A stretch of 64,000 nt of DNA. Source: Streptomyces sp. ISL-10 (GTDB taxonomy: Bacteria; Actinomycetota; Actinomycetes; Streptomycetales; Streptomycetaceae). Made by a program: the position numbers and the translations under genes. Below are positions 10,601-18,747 of this stretch, in pieces. Under the pieces are notes generated by a model that did no database searches, was not told where the DNA came from, and worked only from the letters and a program-made list of their open reading frames with translations. How positions within the stretch are numbered: position 1 is the stretch's first letter; each line of letters opens with the position of its first letter. The stretch is from positions 152,098 to 216,097 of the forward strand of contig NZ_JAGGOJ010000002.1 of assembly GCF_018614575.1 (NCBI RefSeq). Direction: 5' to 3'.

Positions 10601-11593
10601 GTCGGGGCAGAAGACGTCGGCATGTCGTTGCACGGCCTCGTTCCGCTCGTCGTCCGAGTACAGGCCCAACGTGATCTGCGGGCGGCGGAATGCCACAGAT
10701 TCCTCCTCCGCTTCGGAGTCCTCGGTCACCGCGCCGTGGACGCCGTCGCCCTGCGGAAAGAACTGCAGTTCCACGGCCTCCTCAGGGCGGCATGTGAGCA
10801 CCACGGGTACTTGCCACCTGTCCATGGCGCTCAGGAGGTCCTGGACCACCGCCACGCCCTTGGGCTGGGCAACGAGCAGATCCAGGGTGTCGACCAGCAC
10901 GACGGGACGGTTCCCGAGCCGCCGTGAACAGCGGGCGGCCGCCGTGATGTCATCGGTGGTCACGGCCGTCGGGTTCTGCTGTCGCACCAGCCCCTCGATG
11001 AGGTAGCTGGCGCGTACGAAGAGCGGCTCTACTCCCTCGGTCGCGCCGAGCCGGCCGTACAGGCTCCACAACAGGGACGTCTTGCCGCAGCCCGGTTCTC
11101 CGGTGATCAGCTGGGCGCTGCCAGCCTCCGCCCCCAGGGCCTTGTTGATGACGGACTGTTCAACGTCGCGGCGCACGTACAGCTGTTCCAAGGCGACGCG
11201 GCCCCGGGCCTCCGGTCCGGTCTGGGACACCACCGAGGCATCCTGATATGCGGCGGCGCTCAGCTGCATCATCTGCAGGTACGCGAGGTGTCCCTTGGTG
11301 GCGTGGAGCCTGCTGATCCGCATCAGCTGCCCGTCGATGCTTCTGAAACGGGCCTGGTGAGCGCCCGGCCAGAGCTGATAGCCAAATGACGAGTTCGTCA
11401 TCAACCCGTCCAGCATCTTTCTCAGCGCGTCGGGCTGCGGCACCGCACGGCCGTTGCACCAGTCGGAGACCGTCGTCGTCGACTTGCCCGACAACTTCAC
11501 CAGCAGGGTCTGCTGCGGCTCGGGCCGGCCCGCAGCGAGTGGAAGGTCGAAGAGGAGAGCCCGCAGCAGTTTTCCGAACTCGTCCTTGGTCAC
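7634..11593 (-). CDS. Large HTH-NTPase (STAND/NACHT-like) protein with helical-repeat C-terminus
   Basis: A 1319-residue protein. Residues about 10-65 look like an XRE-type helix-turn-helix (STTTVSDWCNGRAVP). A P-loop NTPase follows: Walker A GEPGCGKT (165-172), Walker B VVLVDTLD (231-238) and a sensor-like VVLTCRPEE (264-272). Roughly 700 residues of Leu/Ala-rich helices, probably HEAT or ARM-like repeats, fill the rest. This layout matches STAND sensors or regulators. Start is GTG at 11593, chosen because GGGAGGGG lies seven bases upstream and the family-like sequence begins there; the open frame further upstream is noncoding by composition. It faces the kinase gene tail to tail and is divergent from the small membrane-protein gene. 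Role in phage defence is plausible, not shown. Confidence 0.8.
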   Translation of the reverse strand: MTKDEFGKLLRALLFDLPLAAGRPEPQQTLLVKLSGKSTTTVSDWCNGRAVPQPDALRKMLDGLMTNSSFGYQLWPGAHQARFRSIDGQLMRISRLHATKGHLAYLQMMQLSAAAYQDASVVSQTGPEARGRVALEQLYVRRDVEQSVINKALGAEAGSAQLITGEPGCGKTSLLWSLYGRLGATEGVEPLFVRASYLIEGLVRQQNPTAVTTDDITAAARCSRRLGNRPVVLVDTLDLLVAQPKGVAVVQDLLSAMDRWQVPVVLTCRPEEAVELQFFPQGDGVHGAVTEDSEAEEESVAFRRPQITLGLYSDDERNEAVQRHADVFCPDTLYGAGAAERLKADILGAVYQGLPVKEVCANPLYLRLLFDLYAPNPPLQQVDAGGLFDLVRVERVQRDARAGGEELMAGRGEPAGREGAAPVVEDGDSRADWDLTRTAQALARYMLSANTIEYRSGDAGDSLERLLPGVSRPRIGLELAELRRRGLVTDTPAGGLRFFHQTFFEFMAAEYLRTAGRGTAQLVTRMTTHPQDLVLAAVAGQLIPRADPGVNSALLRPLLEDEVLSDRALEWYADMRAPGAGDAAAAHTALRRASPHSLKRFVERLPGHVHPTGQRWVEDLTVVWPLTERQPALRRTLFAAVGRLASQHPDEAVEFVAGKEQRLSWWVKQGPQPLKTHKPAWLALFAALFPHDAEEALEWLNDVCRVLAGVGAYGIVADAVDQVEDCVRRISPAARHSGLRQLALPGFESLLDERPTKAPKGVADLERSVGRLWADAQPATEAVASKQLTAALLKGDRGAGRARLHGAGRLAALLSAERAQQAVGEVLDVRSPTVQTVALTHVLVPALLGPANGFRDAVDAACRAELATLPCPAKHADGSRNRAAWLTEAVEKAVEAGLGPDRLAALLPDDDTPTLWLSPGGLTDVLGAAAAAAHRPALAVLKTWADTAPKARTEAGWAVARISTSLLAHLTDDVLTHLVQDALHHQPLRELTTLVEAAAAASLAPPPKTMPEIEALTKDLRTSEQIQLWRTLVKHWSWLPPAPDAAARALAAGDSRYTSMLLLVEECASHSAWEWQQLEPLTEQLRKDIKTRPERQAGASSPHRALAVLLARRHPLAAAESGIALDTVLDLTLPAGETLGSVDASCARLAAEMLGRVAAAAPELAARGLVRAAQRLGNHPNGIADNFAKFTASTVGATLASLGAGARRRLVVDLAHSEPAMGHVAVTAFSMLAGTTSQPPTWYQALGNDTTLPPQIRSTVTSHLHRQRPDPLRRTVAGADDGGGCDGLASAAKPESPESSEGGWARYRADRCDHWAGIR

Positions 11594-11621
11594 GTGATGC
11601 ACCCCTCCCGTGCGAATCCTT

Positions 11622-11640
11622 CTGCGGAGTTCTACCGCAG
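11622..11640. promoter_or_regulatory. Inverted repeat upstream of the HTH-NTPase gene
   Basis: CTGCGG and CCGCAG arms separated by seven bases, about 28 bases upstream of the GTG start of the HTH-containing gene and inside the 250-base divergent intergenic region. The position suits an operator, possibly autoregulatory. No clear -10/-35 pair was seen. Weak evidence, because such short dyads are common in G+C-rich DNA. Confidence 0.3.
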
Positions 11641-11843
11641 CCGACCCCGCTGCGGCGCCCTCCCACTCAACTGAGGGCATCCCACCGGATCCGCCCGGAA
11701 TGCTTATGCACCCCGTCTGATCAGCCCTTATGTCTGCGATGCCTGCGCCGGAATCCACCGGACGAGGCAGGTCGCGGAAAGGGTCGGGTGCGGCGCCGCC
11801 AGCCGGCAGCGCCAACCGCAACCACCCGATGGGGGAGAGCACT

Positions 11844-12104
11844 ATGAACGGTTTCCACCTCACCGCCGCGGCCAACTGCACGACACCCAGCCTCGGTGGC
11901 CTGGCACTCAGCTTCCTGCCCTGGGTCCTGCTCGTTCTCGTCAGCGGGGCGATCGCGGGAGCAGCCGTGGGCTGGATCAGCCGGCGTGCCGGGGACGGCC
12001 GCTGGGAGGCACTGCGCCACGGTGTGATGGCCTCGGTCGCATGGGTCGGCCCTCCGCTGGCCGTGCTGCTGTCGCTCGTCAACCTGTTCAGCCAGTGCCG
12101 TTGA
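11844..12104 (+). CDS. Small two-helix membrane protein
   Basis: 86 aa with two hydrophobic segments (about residues 18-46 and 62-82) joined by a short basic loop (SRRAGDGRWEALRHG), so an integral membrane hairpin. ATG start with GGGGGAGAG five bases upstream. It is transcribed divergently from the large HTH-NTPase gene, 250 bases away, and has no close downstream partner on its strand. No family recognised. Pairing of small membrane proteins with NTPase sensors is a common theme in defence systems, so it could be an effector or anchor, but this rests on position only. Confidence 0.6.
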   Translation: MNGFHLTAAANCTTPSLGGLALSFLPWVLLVLVSGAIAGAAVGWISRRAGDGRWEALRHGVMASVAWVGPPLAVLLSLVNLFSQCR

Positions 12105-12360
12105 CGCGACCGGTTTCGCACCGTCCGTGGGTCCGGTACGGCAGACCCGCGGACGGCTTTGGCGGCTGTGGCGGGCAACCCCGCACTCCAGCCATTGCTC
12201 GTCGGGGCGCGCGTGGGTGGTTCTCGTGTGCCCGTTGACGTCCAACCGCTGGTCCTTGCAGGGGCGATGCAGCGGCCAGGGGCGTGGAGCCAGCGTGTCG
12301 CCCCGCAGGCCAATCGGAGACGAGCAGGATGCCCTCGTACCTACGACCTGAGGAGTCCTG

Positions 12361-12930
12361 TTGCCCCGAGCCTCGAAGGCGCCGGTCCCCAGCCGCGCGC
12401 GCAACACCAAGAGCGCGATCGAGGCGATCCTCGACGCTGCCACAGAGCTGCGGCCCACGCCCGGATATATCAACGGCACGGACTACGCGGACTGGTCCGT
12501 CGAGGCTACGCCTGTTCTACTGCGCGCGCTCGCCGACCTGGCCCAACACCACAATGAGGGCGAACTCGCCGACGACCTCCGCAGGTTCAGCGGACCCATG
12601 TGCTTGGAGCCGCTATACGACGACCCGTCCAAGAACTGCTCCCCTCGATCGTTCTGCGCGGAAGTCGTGGCGAGCGAGGGAGAACCCTGCCCGGAGCACA
12701 GCCCTGCGAACGCAGATGCTTTGGGCCGCTGCATCTACCCCGACCGGGGCAGGTTGTGCCGGGAGCCTCGCGTACATGGAAAGGACCGGTGCGCCGGGCA
12801 CGTGAAGCTGTGCCTCGTGGTACAGCTGGACGGCACGGTGTGCGGTAGGCGGAGCTGTGGGGTTCCGAAGCACAAGCGGATTGCTGCGGCGTCAGCGGCT
12901 GAAGCTGTAGCAGTTCCTGCATCGTCGTAA
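12361..12930 (+). CDS. Cys-rich protein of unknown function
   Basis: 189 aa, TTG start preceded by TGAGGAG at a good distance. The N-terminal 90 residues are helical and acidic; the C-terminal half holds about ten Cys and several His in pairs (for example GRCIYPD, RLCREPRVHGKDRCAGH and VCGRRSCGVPKH), suggesting bound zinc. No known family recognised. It sits between the small membrane-protein gene and the SNF2 helicase gene, all on the plus strand, with 210 bases before the latter. It could be a nucleic-acid-binding partner of that helicase; this is guesswork from context. Confidence 0.65.
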   Translation: MPRASKAPVPSRARNTKSAIEAILDAATELRPTPGYINGTDYADWSVEATPVLLRALADLAQHHNEGELADDLRRFSGPMCLEPLYDDPSKNCSPRSFCAEVVASEGEPCPEHSPANADALGRCIYPDRGRLCREPRVHGKDRCAGHVKLCLVVQLDGTVCGRRSCGVPKHKRIAAASAAEAVAVPASS

Positions 12931-13140
12931 CACCAGCCAAGCGGGGTGGTGTTGAGCCGATCGTGGACGTCTGCCGTCGATCTTCGTCAAGGCGTTGGTG
13001 CTGCGTGAACCCGTCCGGGTAGTTCATGGCGACCTTGGTCCGACCTACGTTGCCTGTCGTACACGAAGTGCAACTATCGGCTACTGTCCGTGATCGCCTT
13101 GCTGCTCTGGTAAGGCCGTGCGCTCTTGTGAAGGTTCGTC

Positions 13141-16100
13141 ATGGCGACTCTCTCCTCCGGTCAGTCAGCTCGGGTGCCGCGTCCCTCGCTCGGAGCCCGG
13201 GTGGAGCTCAGTGCTCTTGATTCTTCGGTGTTCTCCAAGCTGCTGGAGAAGGCGCACGAGGCCCGGCACCTCACGCCGGAGCTGGCTGCCGAGGCAGCCG
13301 TCCGTGCTGGAAACGGTCAGCTGGGCGTGAGGGAGCTACGGTTGCTCCTCCTCCGGTTCAAGGGGGCGCGCCTCGCCGATCAGGCGAGGGCGGCGGCCTG
13401 GACGGTGGTAGGGGCGAGGCCGGAGCTCGCGACGTCCGTGTTGCACTCCCACGCCCAGGACACAGGCGTCCCGACTGCCCTCGTGGTCCGGGACCTGAAT
13501 ACCGGTGGTCCTGAACTGTTCGTCGTGCAGGCCGGATGGCGTGACCGGGGTCGGCAGCTCCACGGCGCTGCAGCAACCCGCGGGACGAAGAAGGCAGCAC
13601 TGCAGGCAGCTGCTGTGAGCCTGCTCGGTCACATGTCCGGCTGCGAGCCGGTGGAGCAGACCGGCTTCGCCGAGAAGGGCTGGCAGTCGGCGGCCCGGTA
13701 CTCGGCCGGCTCGGCTATGGCAGCCGCTGACCCGAACTTCGCGTCTCGGCTGCTCGCCGCTCTCGCACAGCCGATCGTGGCCCCGGCCGTTGTGGCGGAG
13801 GTAGCCACACGGATCACCGCGGGTGCGCTGATCGCACGGGATCTTCATGCCGTGCTCTTCGACGCCGCGTCCTCGGCCTGGGACCCGGCCCGCAAGGCGG
13901 TGCTGTGCGCTGCTGCCGAGACGCCCGGTGCCGCGGTCACTGTGCTGACGTTGTACCAGTCCGCTCGCAATCAACCCGTCCCAGGGTTCAAAGAGGAGCA
14001 GAAGCCCGGAGGTGCGGTGCTGTTCCGGTCTCATGTCACGTACGTCACCGACGGCGAGACGGCGACCGTGACAGGTCCGTGGCGCACCAATAAGCGCGAC
14101 GCCCGGGGCGCGGTCGCACTGCGCGTTCTGGCCGATCTCGCCGGTCTGCCCGTCGAAATTCCCCTGCCGAGGCAGCAGCAGGCCCCTGCTCCGGCGGCGA
14201 AGACGACCGCTCCCGGCCCGCAGGACCGGCTCCTTGTGATGCAGGAGGGGGGTGTCATCAGCGAGTTGGCCTTCAAGGAGCAGCCGAGCATCACGGGGCT
14301 GGAGCCCCTGTTCGTGTGCGTGGCCGCCTGCATCAGCAACGGGCGGGTGCTCTCGGGCACTGGCCGCAGCGTGGGAAGGTCCGGTGCCCGCCTTGAAGCG
14401 GCGAAGCACTTGCTGAGCGAGTGGAAACGGACGAAGGCGCCCGCGCTCCCTGTTTGGCCGGGGCAGGACAACGTACCCGCCTTCAACGAGATGACCGCTC
14501 TCCAAGTGCTGAACCAGCTCAAGCAGAAGGGCCGGATCGCCAAGCTGGTCATCGCCGAGCCCCGGCTCGAACCGGGGGCCGGGTATCTCGCGACCGTCAG
14601 CTGCCGGGTCGCCGGACAGGATCTGCGGGCGGAGGCCGCCGGCGCGGCAAAGCGGCCGGCCCAGCGCAACGCGGCGAAAGCCATGCTGGACCTGCTGGCC
14701 GCACCGCCCAGCATCCCGCCGCAAGCCGCTGAGCCGGAGCCGGATATCCACGACGACCGCGTGAGGCATGGGCCTGCCGGACCGGTCGCCGGAGCCGGTG
14801 ACATCACCGCCGCAGCGGCTTCCCTGGCGGCCCTGTTTCGGCAGGGCGCGGAACTCACCATCGACATCCAGGGCGGAAGCGCACGATTCTTGCTGTACAG
14901 CCCCGACGGCTTGCCCATGCAGGAGACGCCCCGTCGCCCGATCCGCCCCTGCACAGCCGCACTGATCCTGCCGAGCAAGGGAGCCGCGATCCGGCTGCAG
15001 CTCGTGGAGTGCTGGCACGTCCCGCTGCGTCTGCTGGCCAACGTGCTTGCCTTGGAGGAGGAACGCGGCAAGGAGGCGCATTCAGTCAGCGTGTGGCGAC
15101 AGGTGATCCGTCTCGGGCTGGCCGTCGTGGCCGACGGCCGCGTCTTCCCGGAGCTGGCCGACGACGGGACGGACGTGTGGCGAGCCGGTCCGCTGACTGC
15201 CGAAGAGGAAGAGTGGGTCGGGCGACTCGCCGATGCCATGGTGCCGCCGGCGCACTGCGGCATGGTCACCGACACGAAGCCGCACCGACTGTGGGCCCCG
15301 CGAGTCGCGGTCCTCGCCGGACTCGACACGGTCGCCGAGGCGATGCTCCGCGGCCCGGGTACGTCGACCGTGCTCGGCCACGGGCCGTTCACCGGAGCAG
15401 TGCCCCAGCAGCAGCACACGCCAGCCCTCGTCCAGTGGGGCGACGCCCTGCGGGACGGAGCGGGCGCCGAGCAGCTGGAGCTGGTTCTGTCGGTCCGCGC
15501 TCCTCAGAAGGACAGTCCGGACGACACCGAGCTCCTCTGGGCAGATCTCCGGCTGCGTATGCCGGATGCTTCGACGGTTCATGAACGGAACTGGCGCCCT
15601 GCTGCGGACATCGCCTCCGACCCGCAGCTCGTCGCCCTCCTGCGCCGCCGGCTGCGTCACATCGCCGCCGATTGGGCCCCCGCCGAACGGCTCTTGGAAC
15701 GCCCCGTCCCTGACACCTTCACTCTGCGGGCGGCTGAGGCCGTCCTTCTGAGAGGACAAACCGCCCACCGGCTGGAACGGGCAGGGCTGCGCGTGGAGTG
15801 GCACCACGGATGGACGGACCGACTACGGACCCGTGCGGTACTGGAGCGCCGCCCGGCAGCCCCGGCCTCTGCAGCGCGCCCCCGGTTCGCCCTGGACGAT
15901 GTACTCGACGGACGCTGGCAGGTATCGGTGGCCGGCAGCGACCTGTCCGACAGCGAGATGGACGACCTCGCGAAGAACTCCGTGCCTCTGGCGAAGGTCC
16001 GCAACCAGTGGGTGCTTGTCGACGAGGAGACAGTCCAGCGGGCAGGAGACCGCGTGATGCCGCCCGTCGCCGCCGACCAGGCCCTGAGGGCCTCCCTGAC

Positions 16101-17658
16101 CGGGAAGATCAACATCGACGGCACCACGTTCGACTGCGAGCCGGCCGGCGACCTTGCCGAACTTGTGCAGTTCCTCCGCGCCGGTTCACGAAGCGCACCA
16201 GTGAACTCACCCCACGGGCTGTCGGCCACAATGCGCGACTACCAGAAGCTCGGCCTCGCCTGGCTGGCGAACACCACCGACGCCGGCTTCGGCGCCCTCC
16301 TCGCCGACGACATGGGACTCGGCAAATCCCTGACTGCCCTCGCGCTCCACCTGCACCGCCGCAACGGTGCACGTCGGCCTGCCGGGCCCTCCCTGATCGT
16401 GTGTCCCGCCTCCATGGTGATCAACTGGGAACGCGAGGTACAGCGGTTCGCCCCCACGGTGCCCACCGTCCGCTACCACGGCCCGGAACGCACTTTGAAC
16501 GGCACGACGGACCGCACCGTGGTGATCACCACCTACGAGACCATCCGCCGCGACATCGACGTCCTGGTCGCGCACCCCTTCGACCTCGTCATCGCCGACG
16601 AAGCGCAGCTGATCAAGAACCACCGGACCGGTACGGCCATGGCCATGCGACGCCTCCAGTCCCAGATCCGCATCGCCCTGTCGGGGACCCCCGTCGAAAA
16701 CAACCTCAACGACGCCTGGTCCCTGATGGACTGGCTCAACCCCGGCCTGTTCGGATCGCTGCGAACTTTCCGGGAGCAGTTCGGCAAGCCGATCGAAGCC
16801 AACATCACCGACACCGAGCTGACTGACCGTCTCGCCGGCCTCCTCAAAGCCTTCATGCTCCGTCGGCGCAAGAGCGACCCCGGAGTCCTGCCCGAACTCC
16901 CGCCCAAGGTCCACAGCCCGCGAATCGTCACGCTGACGCCCGAGCAGGCCGCCCTCTACCAGCAAGTTGCCGACGAAACGCTCCGTGAGATCCGTGCCGC
17001 CGAAGGAATCGCACGCAAGGGCCTTCTGCTCAAGCTCTTCGACCAGCTGCAGAAGATCTGCAACGCGCCCGAGCACTTCCTGGACGAACCGCTCGACGAC
17101 GTGTACGACCCCGAACAGGCTGCCGCCCGCTCCGGCAAGCTCGCGGCCCTCGACGACCTCCTGCCCGTCCTTCGCGACCCGGACGAGTCCTGCCTCATCT
17201 TCACCCGCTACCGGGCGATGGCCCACCGCCTCGTCCACCACCTCCAACGCCACGGCATCAACCCGCTCTACCTCAGCGGCGACATCTCCGCCGGCCGCGA
17301 CCGACAACGCATCATCGACACCTTCCAAAACCGCCCCGGTCAAACCATGGTCATCACTGTCAAGGCCGGCGGCACCGGCCTCACGCTCACGCAGGCCAGC
17401 CACGTCATCCTCTTCGACCGCCCCTGGAACCCGGCCAAGGAAAGCCAGGCCATCGATCGAGCGCACCGCCTCGGCCAGACCCGCACCGTCACCGTCCACC
17501 AGCTCACCACCGAGAACACCCTCGAAGACCGAGTCGACGAACTCCTCCGCCACAAACGCGCCCTGGCCGACGCCATCCTCACCAGCGACAGCTCCGCCCT
17601 CAGCGAGCTCACCGACGACGAAATCTGCGAGCTGATCGCCCTGGGAGCCCGACGATGA
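13141..17658 (+). CDS. SNF2-family helicase with multiple dsRBD-like N-terminal modules
   Basis: 1505 aa. The C-terminal third is a SNF2/Rad54-type DNA translocase: LLADDMGLGKS ending near residue 1063, DEAQ at 1153-1156, SGTPVENN, and QAIDRAHRLGQ near 1440. The preceding region (about 530-1040) resembles the SNF2-associated domain of bacterial HepA-like proteins. The first 530 residues hold four segments shaped like double-stranded-RNA-binding domains, each ending in a basic, Ala-rich helix: about 111-167 (TRGTKKAALQAAAVSLL), 290-337 (TNKRDARGAVALRVLADL), 387-430 (GRSGARLEAAKHLLSEWKR) and 450-520 (ALQVLNQLKQKG to RNAAKAMLDLL). The last is the most convincing. Start ATG follows AAGG. The stop overlaps the SWIM gene start. 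Confidence 0.85.
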   Translation: MATLSSGQSARVPRPSLGARVELSALDSSVFSKLLEKAHEARHLTPELAAEAAVRAGNGQLGVRELRLLLLRFKGARLADQARAAAWTVVGARPELATSVLHSHAQDTGVPTALVVRDLNTGGPELFVVQAGWRDRGRQLHGAAATRGTKKAALQAAAVSLLGHMSGCEPVEQTGFAEKGWQSAARYSAGSAMAAADPNFASRLLAALAQPIVAPAVVAEVATRITAGALIARDLHAVLFDAASSAWDPARKAVLCAAAETPGAAVTVLTLYQSARNQPVPGFKEEQKPGGAVLFRSHVTYVTDGETATVTGPWRTNKRDARGAVALRVLADLAGLPVEIPLPRQQQAPAPAAKTTAPGPQDRLLVMQEGGVISELAFKEQPSITGLEPLFVCVAACISNGRVLSGTGRSVGRSGARLEAAKHLLSEWKRTKAPALPVWPGQDNVPAFNEMTALQVLNQLKQKGRIAKLVIAEPRLEPGAGYLATVSCRVAGQDLRAEAAGAAKRPAQRNAAKAMLDLLAAPPSIPPQAAEPEPDIHDDRVRHGPAGPVAGAGDITAAAASLAALFRQGAELTIDIQGGSARFLLYSPDGLPMQETPRRPIRPCTAALILPSKGAAIRLQLVECWHVPLRLLANVLALEEERGKEAHSVSVWRQVIRLGLAVVADGRVFPELADDGTDVWRAGPLTAEEEEWVGRLADAMVPPAHCGMVTDTKPHRLWAPRVAVLAGLDTVAEAMLRGPGTSTVLGHGPFTGAVPQQQHTPALVQWGDALRDGAGAEQLELVLSVRAPQKDSPDDTELLWADLRLRMPDASTVHERNWRPAADIASDPQLVALLRRRLRHIAADWAPAERLLERPVPDTFTLRAAEAVLLRGQTAHRLERAGLRVEWHHGWTDRLRTRAVLERRPAAPASAARPRFALDDVLDGRWQVSVAGSDLSDSEMDDLAKNSVPLAKVRNQWVLVDEETVQRAGDRVMPPVAADQALRASLTGKINIDGTTFDCEPAGDLAELVQFLRAGSRSAPVNSPHGLSATMRDYQKLGLAWLANTTDAGFGALLADDMGLGKSLTALALHLHRRNGARRPAGPSLIVCPASMVINWEREVQRFAPTVPTVRYHGPERTLNGTTDRTVVITTYETIRRDIDVLVAHPFDLVIADEAQLIKNHRTGTAMAMRRLQSQIRIALSGTPVENNLNDAWSLMDWLNPGLFGSLRTFREQFGKPIEANITDTELTDRLAGLLKAFMLRRRKSDPGVLPELPPKVHSPRIVTLTPEQAALYQQVADETLREIRAAEGIARKGLLLKLFDQLQKICNAPEHFLDEPLDDVYDPEQAAARSGKLAALDDLLPVLRDPDESCLIFTRYRAMAHRLVHHLQRHGINPLYLSGDISAGRDRQRIIDTFQNRPGQTMVITVKAGGTGLTLTQASHVILFDRPWNPAKESQAIDRAHRLGQTRTVTVHQLTTENTLEDRVDELLRHKRALADAILTSDSSALSELTDDEICELIALGARR

Positions 17659-18539
17659 ACAACACCAACCTCTGGGCCGACCACTTCAGCACTGCTGCCA
17701 GCGCCGCCATCGCCGACCAGGAAACCTACCTCGCCGGCCGAGCGGACCTGGACGAGCGAGGCATCGAGCGCTTCCTGATCTCACCCGGACGCATCTCCGG
17801 CCTGGTGACCGCACGCAACACCGGCGCGGAACTCCACGTCACCATCACCCTGCCGGTCCTCACCTCCGACCAGGCGGCCAACCTCCGAACAGCAACGCCC
17901 CAGTGCGTGCACCACGAAGCCGGCGGCGACGCACTGCCCGACTGCCTGGCCGAGCCCGCCCACACCGGCGGCGTGAACGTACTCCCGGATCCCGCCCAGC
18001 TCCGCTTCGTCTGCACCTGCCCGGCGACCTCCCCCTGCCGGCACGCAGCAGCCCTCGCCCATGCACTCATCGACCGGCTGCGCACCCACCCAGGAGACCT
18101 CGCCGTCCTGCGCGGCCTGCGCCAGCCCTCACACCCGGCCCAGGACATCCCCGCCGCGGACACGAGCGCCGACACCAGAACGAAGACCCGGCTCTCGGCA
18201 CACCACGCCTGGGCCTGGTATCGGGAATGCACCGACCTGCCCCCCATCCCCACCTACTCGCCCTCACTCTCCAACGAGCCGCCCAGCCCCCCAGCCTGGT
18301 CTCCGCCACCCCCGCCCGCACCCACCAGCGAGCACCTGCGCGCCCTCGTCAACGATGCCGCGACCCATGCCACGGACTTCCTCCGCAGCGGAACGCCGCT
18401 GGAATGCGCCTGGGACACAGACGCCGTCCGTCTCGCCTCCCGAATCCCGCACATCCGCATCTCAGACATCGCCGACCGTCTGGGCCTCGACATCGCGGAG
18501 CTACGCGACCGGATCACCGCCGCCCGTACGTCGGCCTAA
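17655..18539 (+). CDS. SWIM zinc-finger protein
   Basis: 294 aa with a clear SWIM motif at residues 120-130 (CTCPATSPCRH, CxCx5CxH). SWIM fingers bind nucleic acid or protein and are often encoded next to SNF2-type helicases. The ATG overlaps the helicase stop (ATGA), so the two proteins are made together and probably work as a complex. The C-terminal half is Pro-rich (residues about 190-225) then helical, with AARLASRIPHIRISDIADRL-like composition near the end that could be a small winged-helix or coiled segment. Full length appears intact. Confidence 0.85.
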   Translation: MNNTNLWADHFSTAASAAIADQETYLAGRADLDERGIERFLISPGRISGLVTARNTGAELHVTITLPVLTSDQAANLRTATPQCVHHEAGGDALPDCLAEPAHTGGVNVLPDPAQLRFVCTCPATSPCRHAAALAHALIDRLRTHPGDLAVLRGLRQPSHPAQDIPAADTSADTRTKTRLSAHHAWAWYRECTDLPPIPTYSPSLSNEPPSPPAWSPPPPPAPTSEHLRALVNDAATHATDFLRSGTPLECAWDTDAVRLASRIPHIRISDIADRLGLDIAELRDRITAARTSA

Positions 18540-18747
18540 CGGCAGAACCCTGACGGAACCCGCTCCGCGATGGTGCCCATGAGAATCCGACAGCGCATCC
18601 ATCACGTGAGTCAGGTGTCAGCGGCCGAGCTGGCAGCAGTAGTCGTCGACTCGGGCGGCATCGGATGCAGAGGCGGCTGGGAGGCTGTCTGGAAATAACC
18701 CTCCGTTCGAGAGCGTTACCGCTCGACGATCACGAGCGCGGAGGTGG

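Noticed and set aside
11594..12313. Upstream extension of the large HTH-NTPase frame to base 12313 on the minus strand
   Set aside because: The added residues are Arg/Pro/Ala-rich with no pattern, overlap the small membrane-protein gene, and a strong ribosome site precedes GTG 11593.
13026..13220. Short frame beginning with ATG 115 bases before the helicase start
   Set aside because: It ends inside the helicase gene in another frame, and no ribosome site precedes it; the similar first three residues are coincidence.
13336..15081. Long minus-strand frame (581 codons) opposite the helicase gene
   Set aside because: It mirrors the third-position G+C of the real gene, has no motif and no ribosome site.
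16207..17553. Long minus-strand frame (448 codons) opposite the SNF2 motor
   Set aside because: Val/Gly/Glu-rich shadow of the helicase codons; no recognisable domain.
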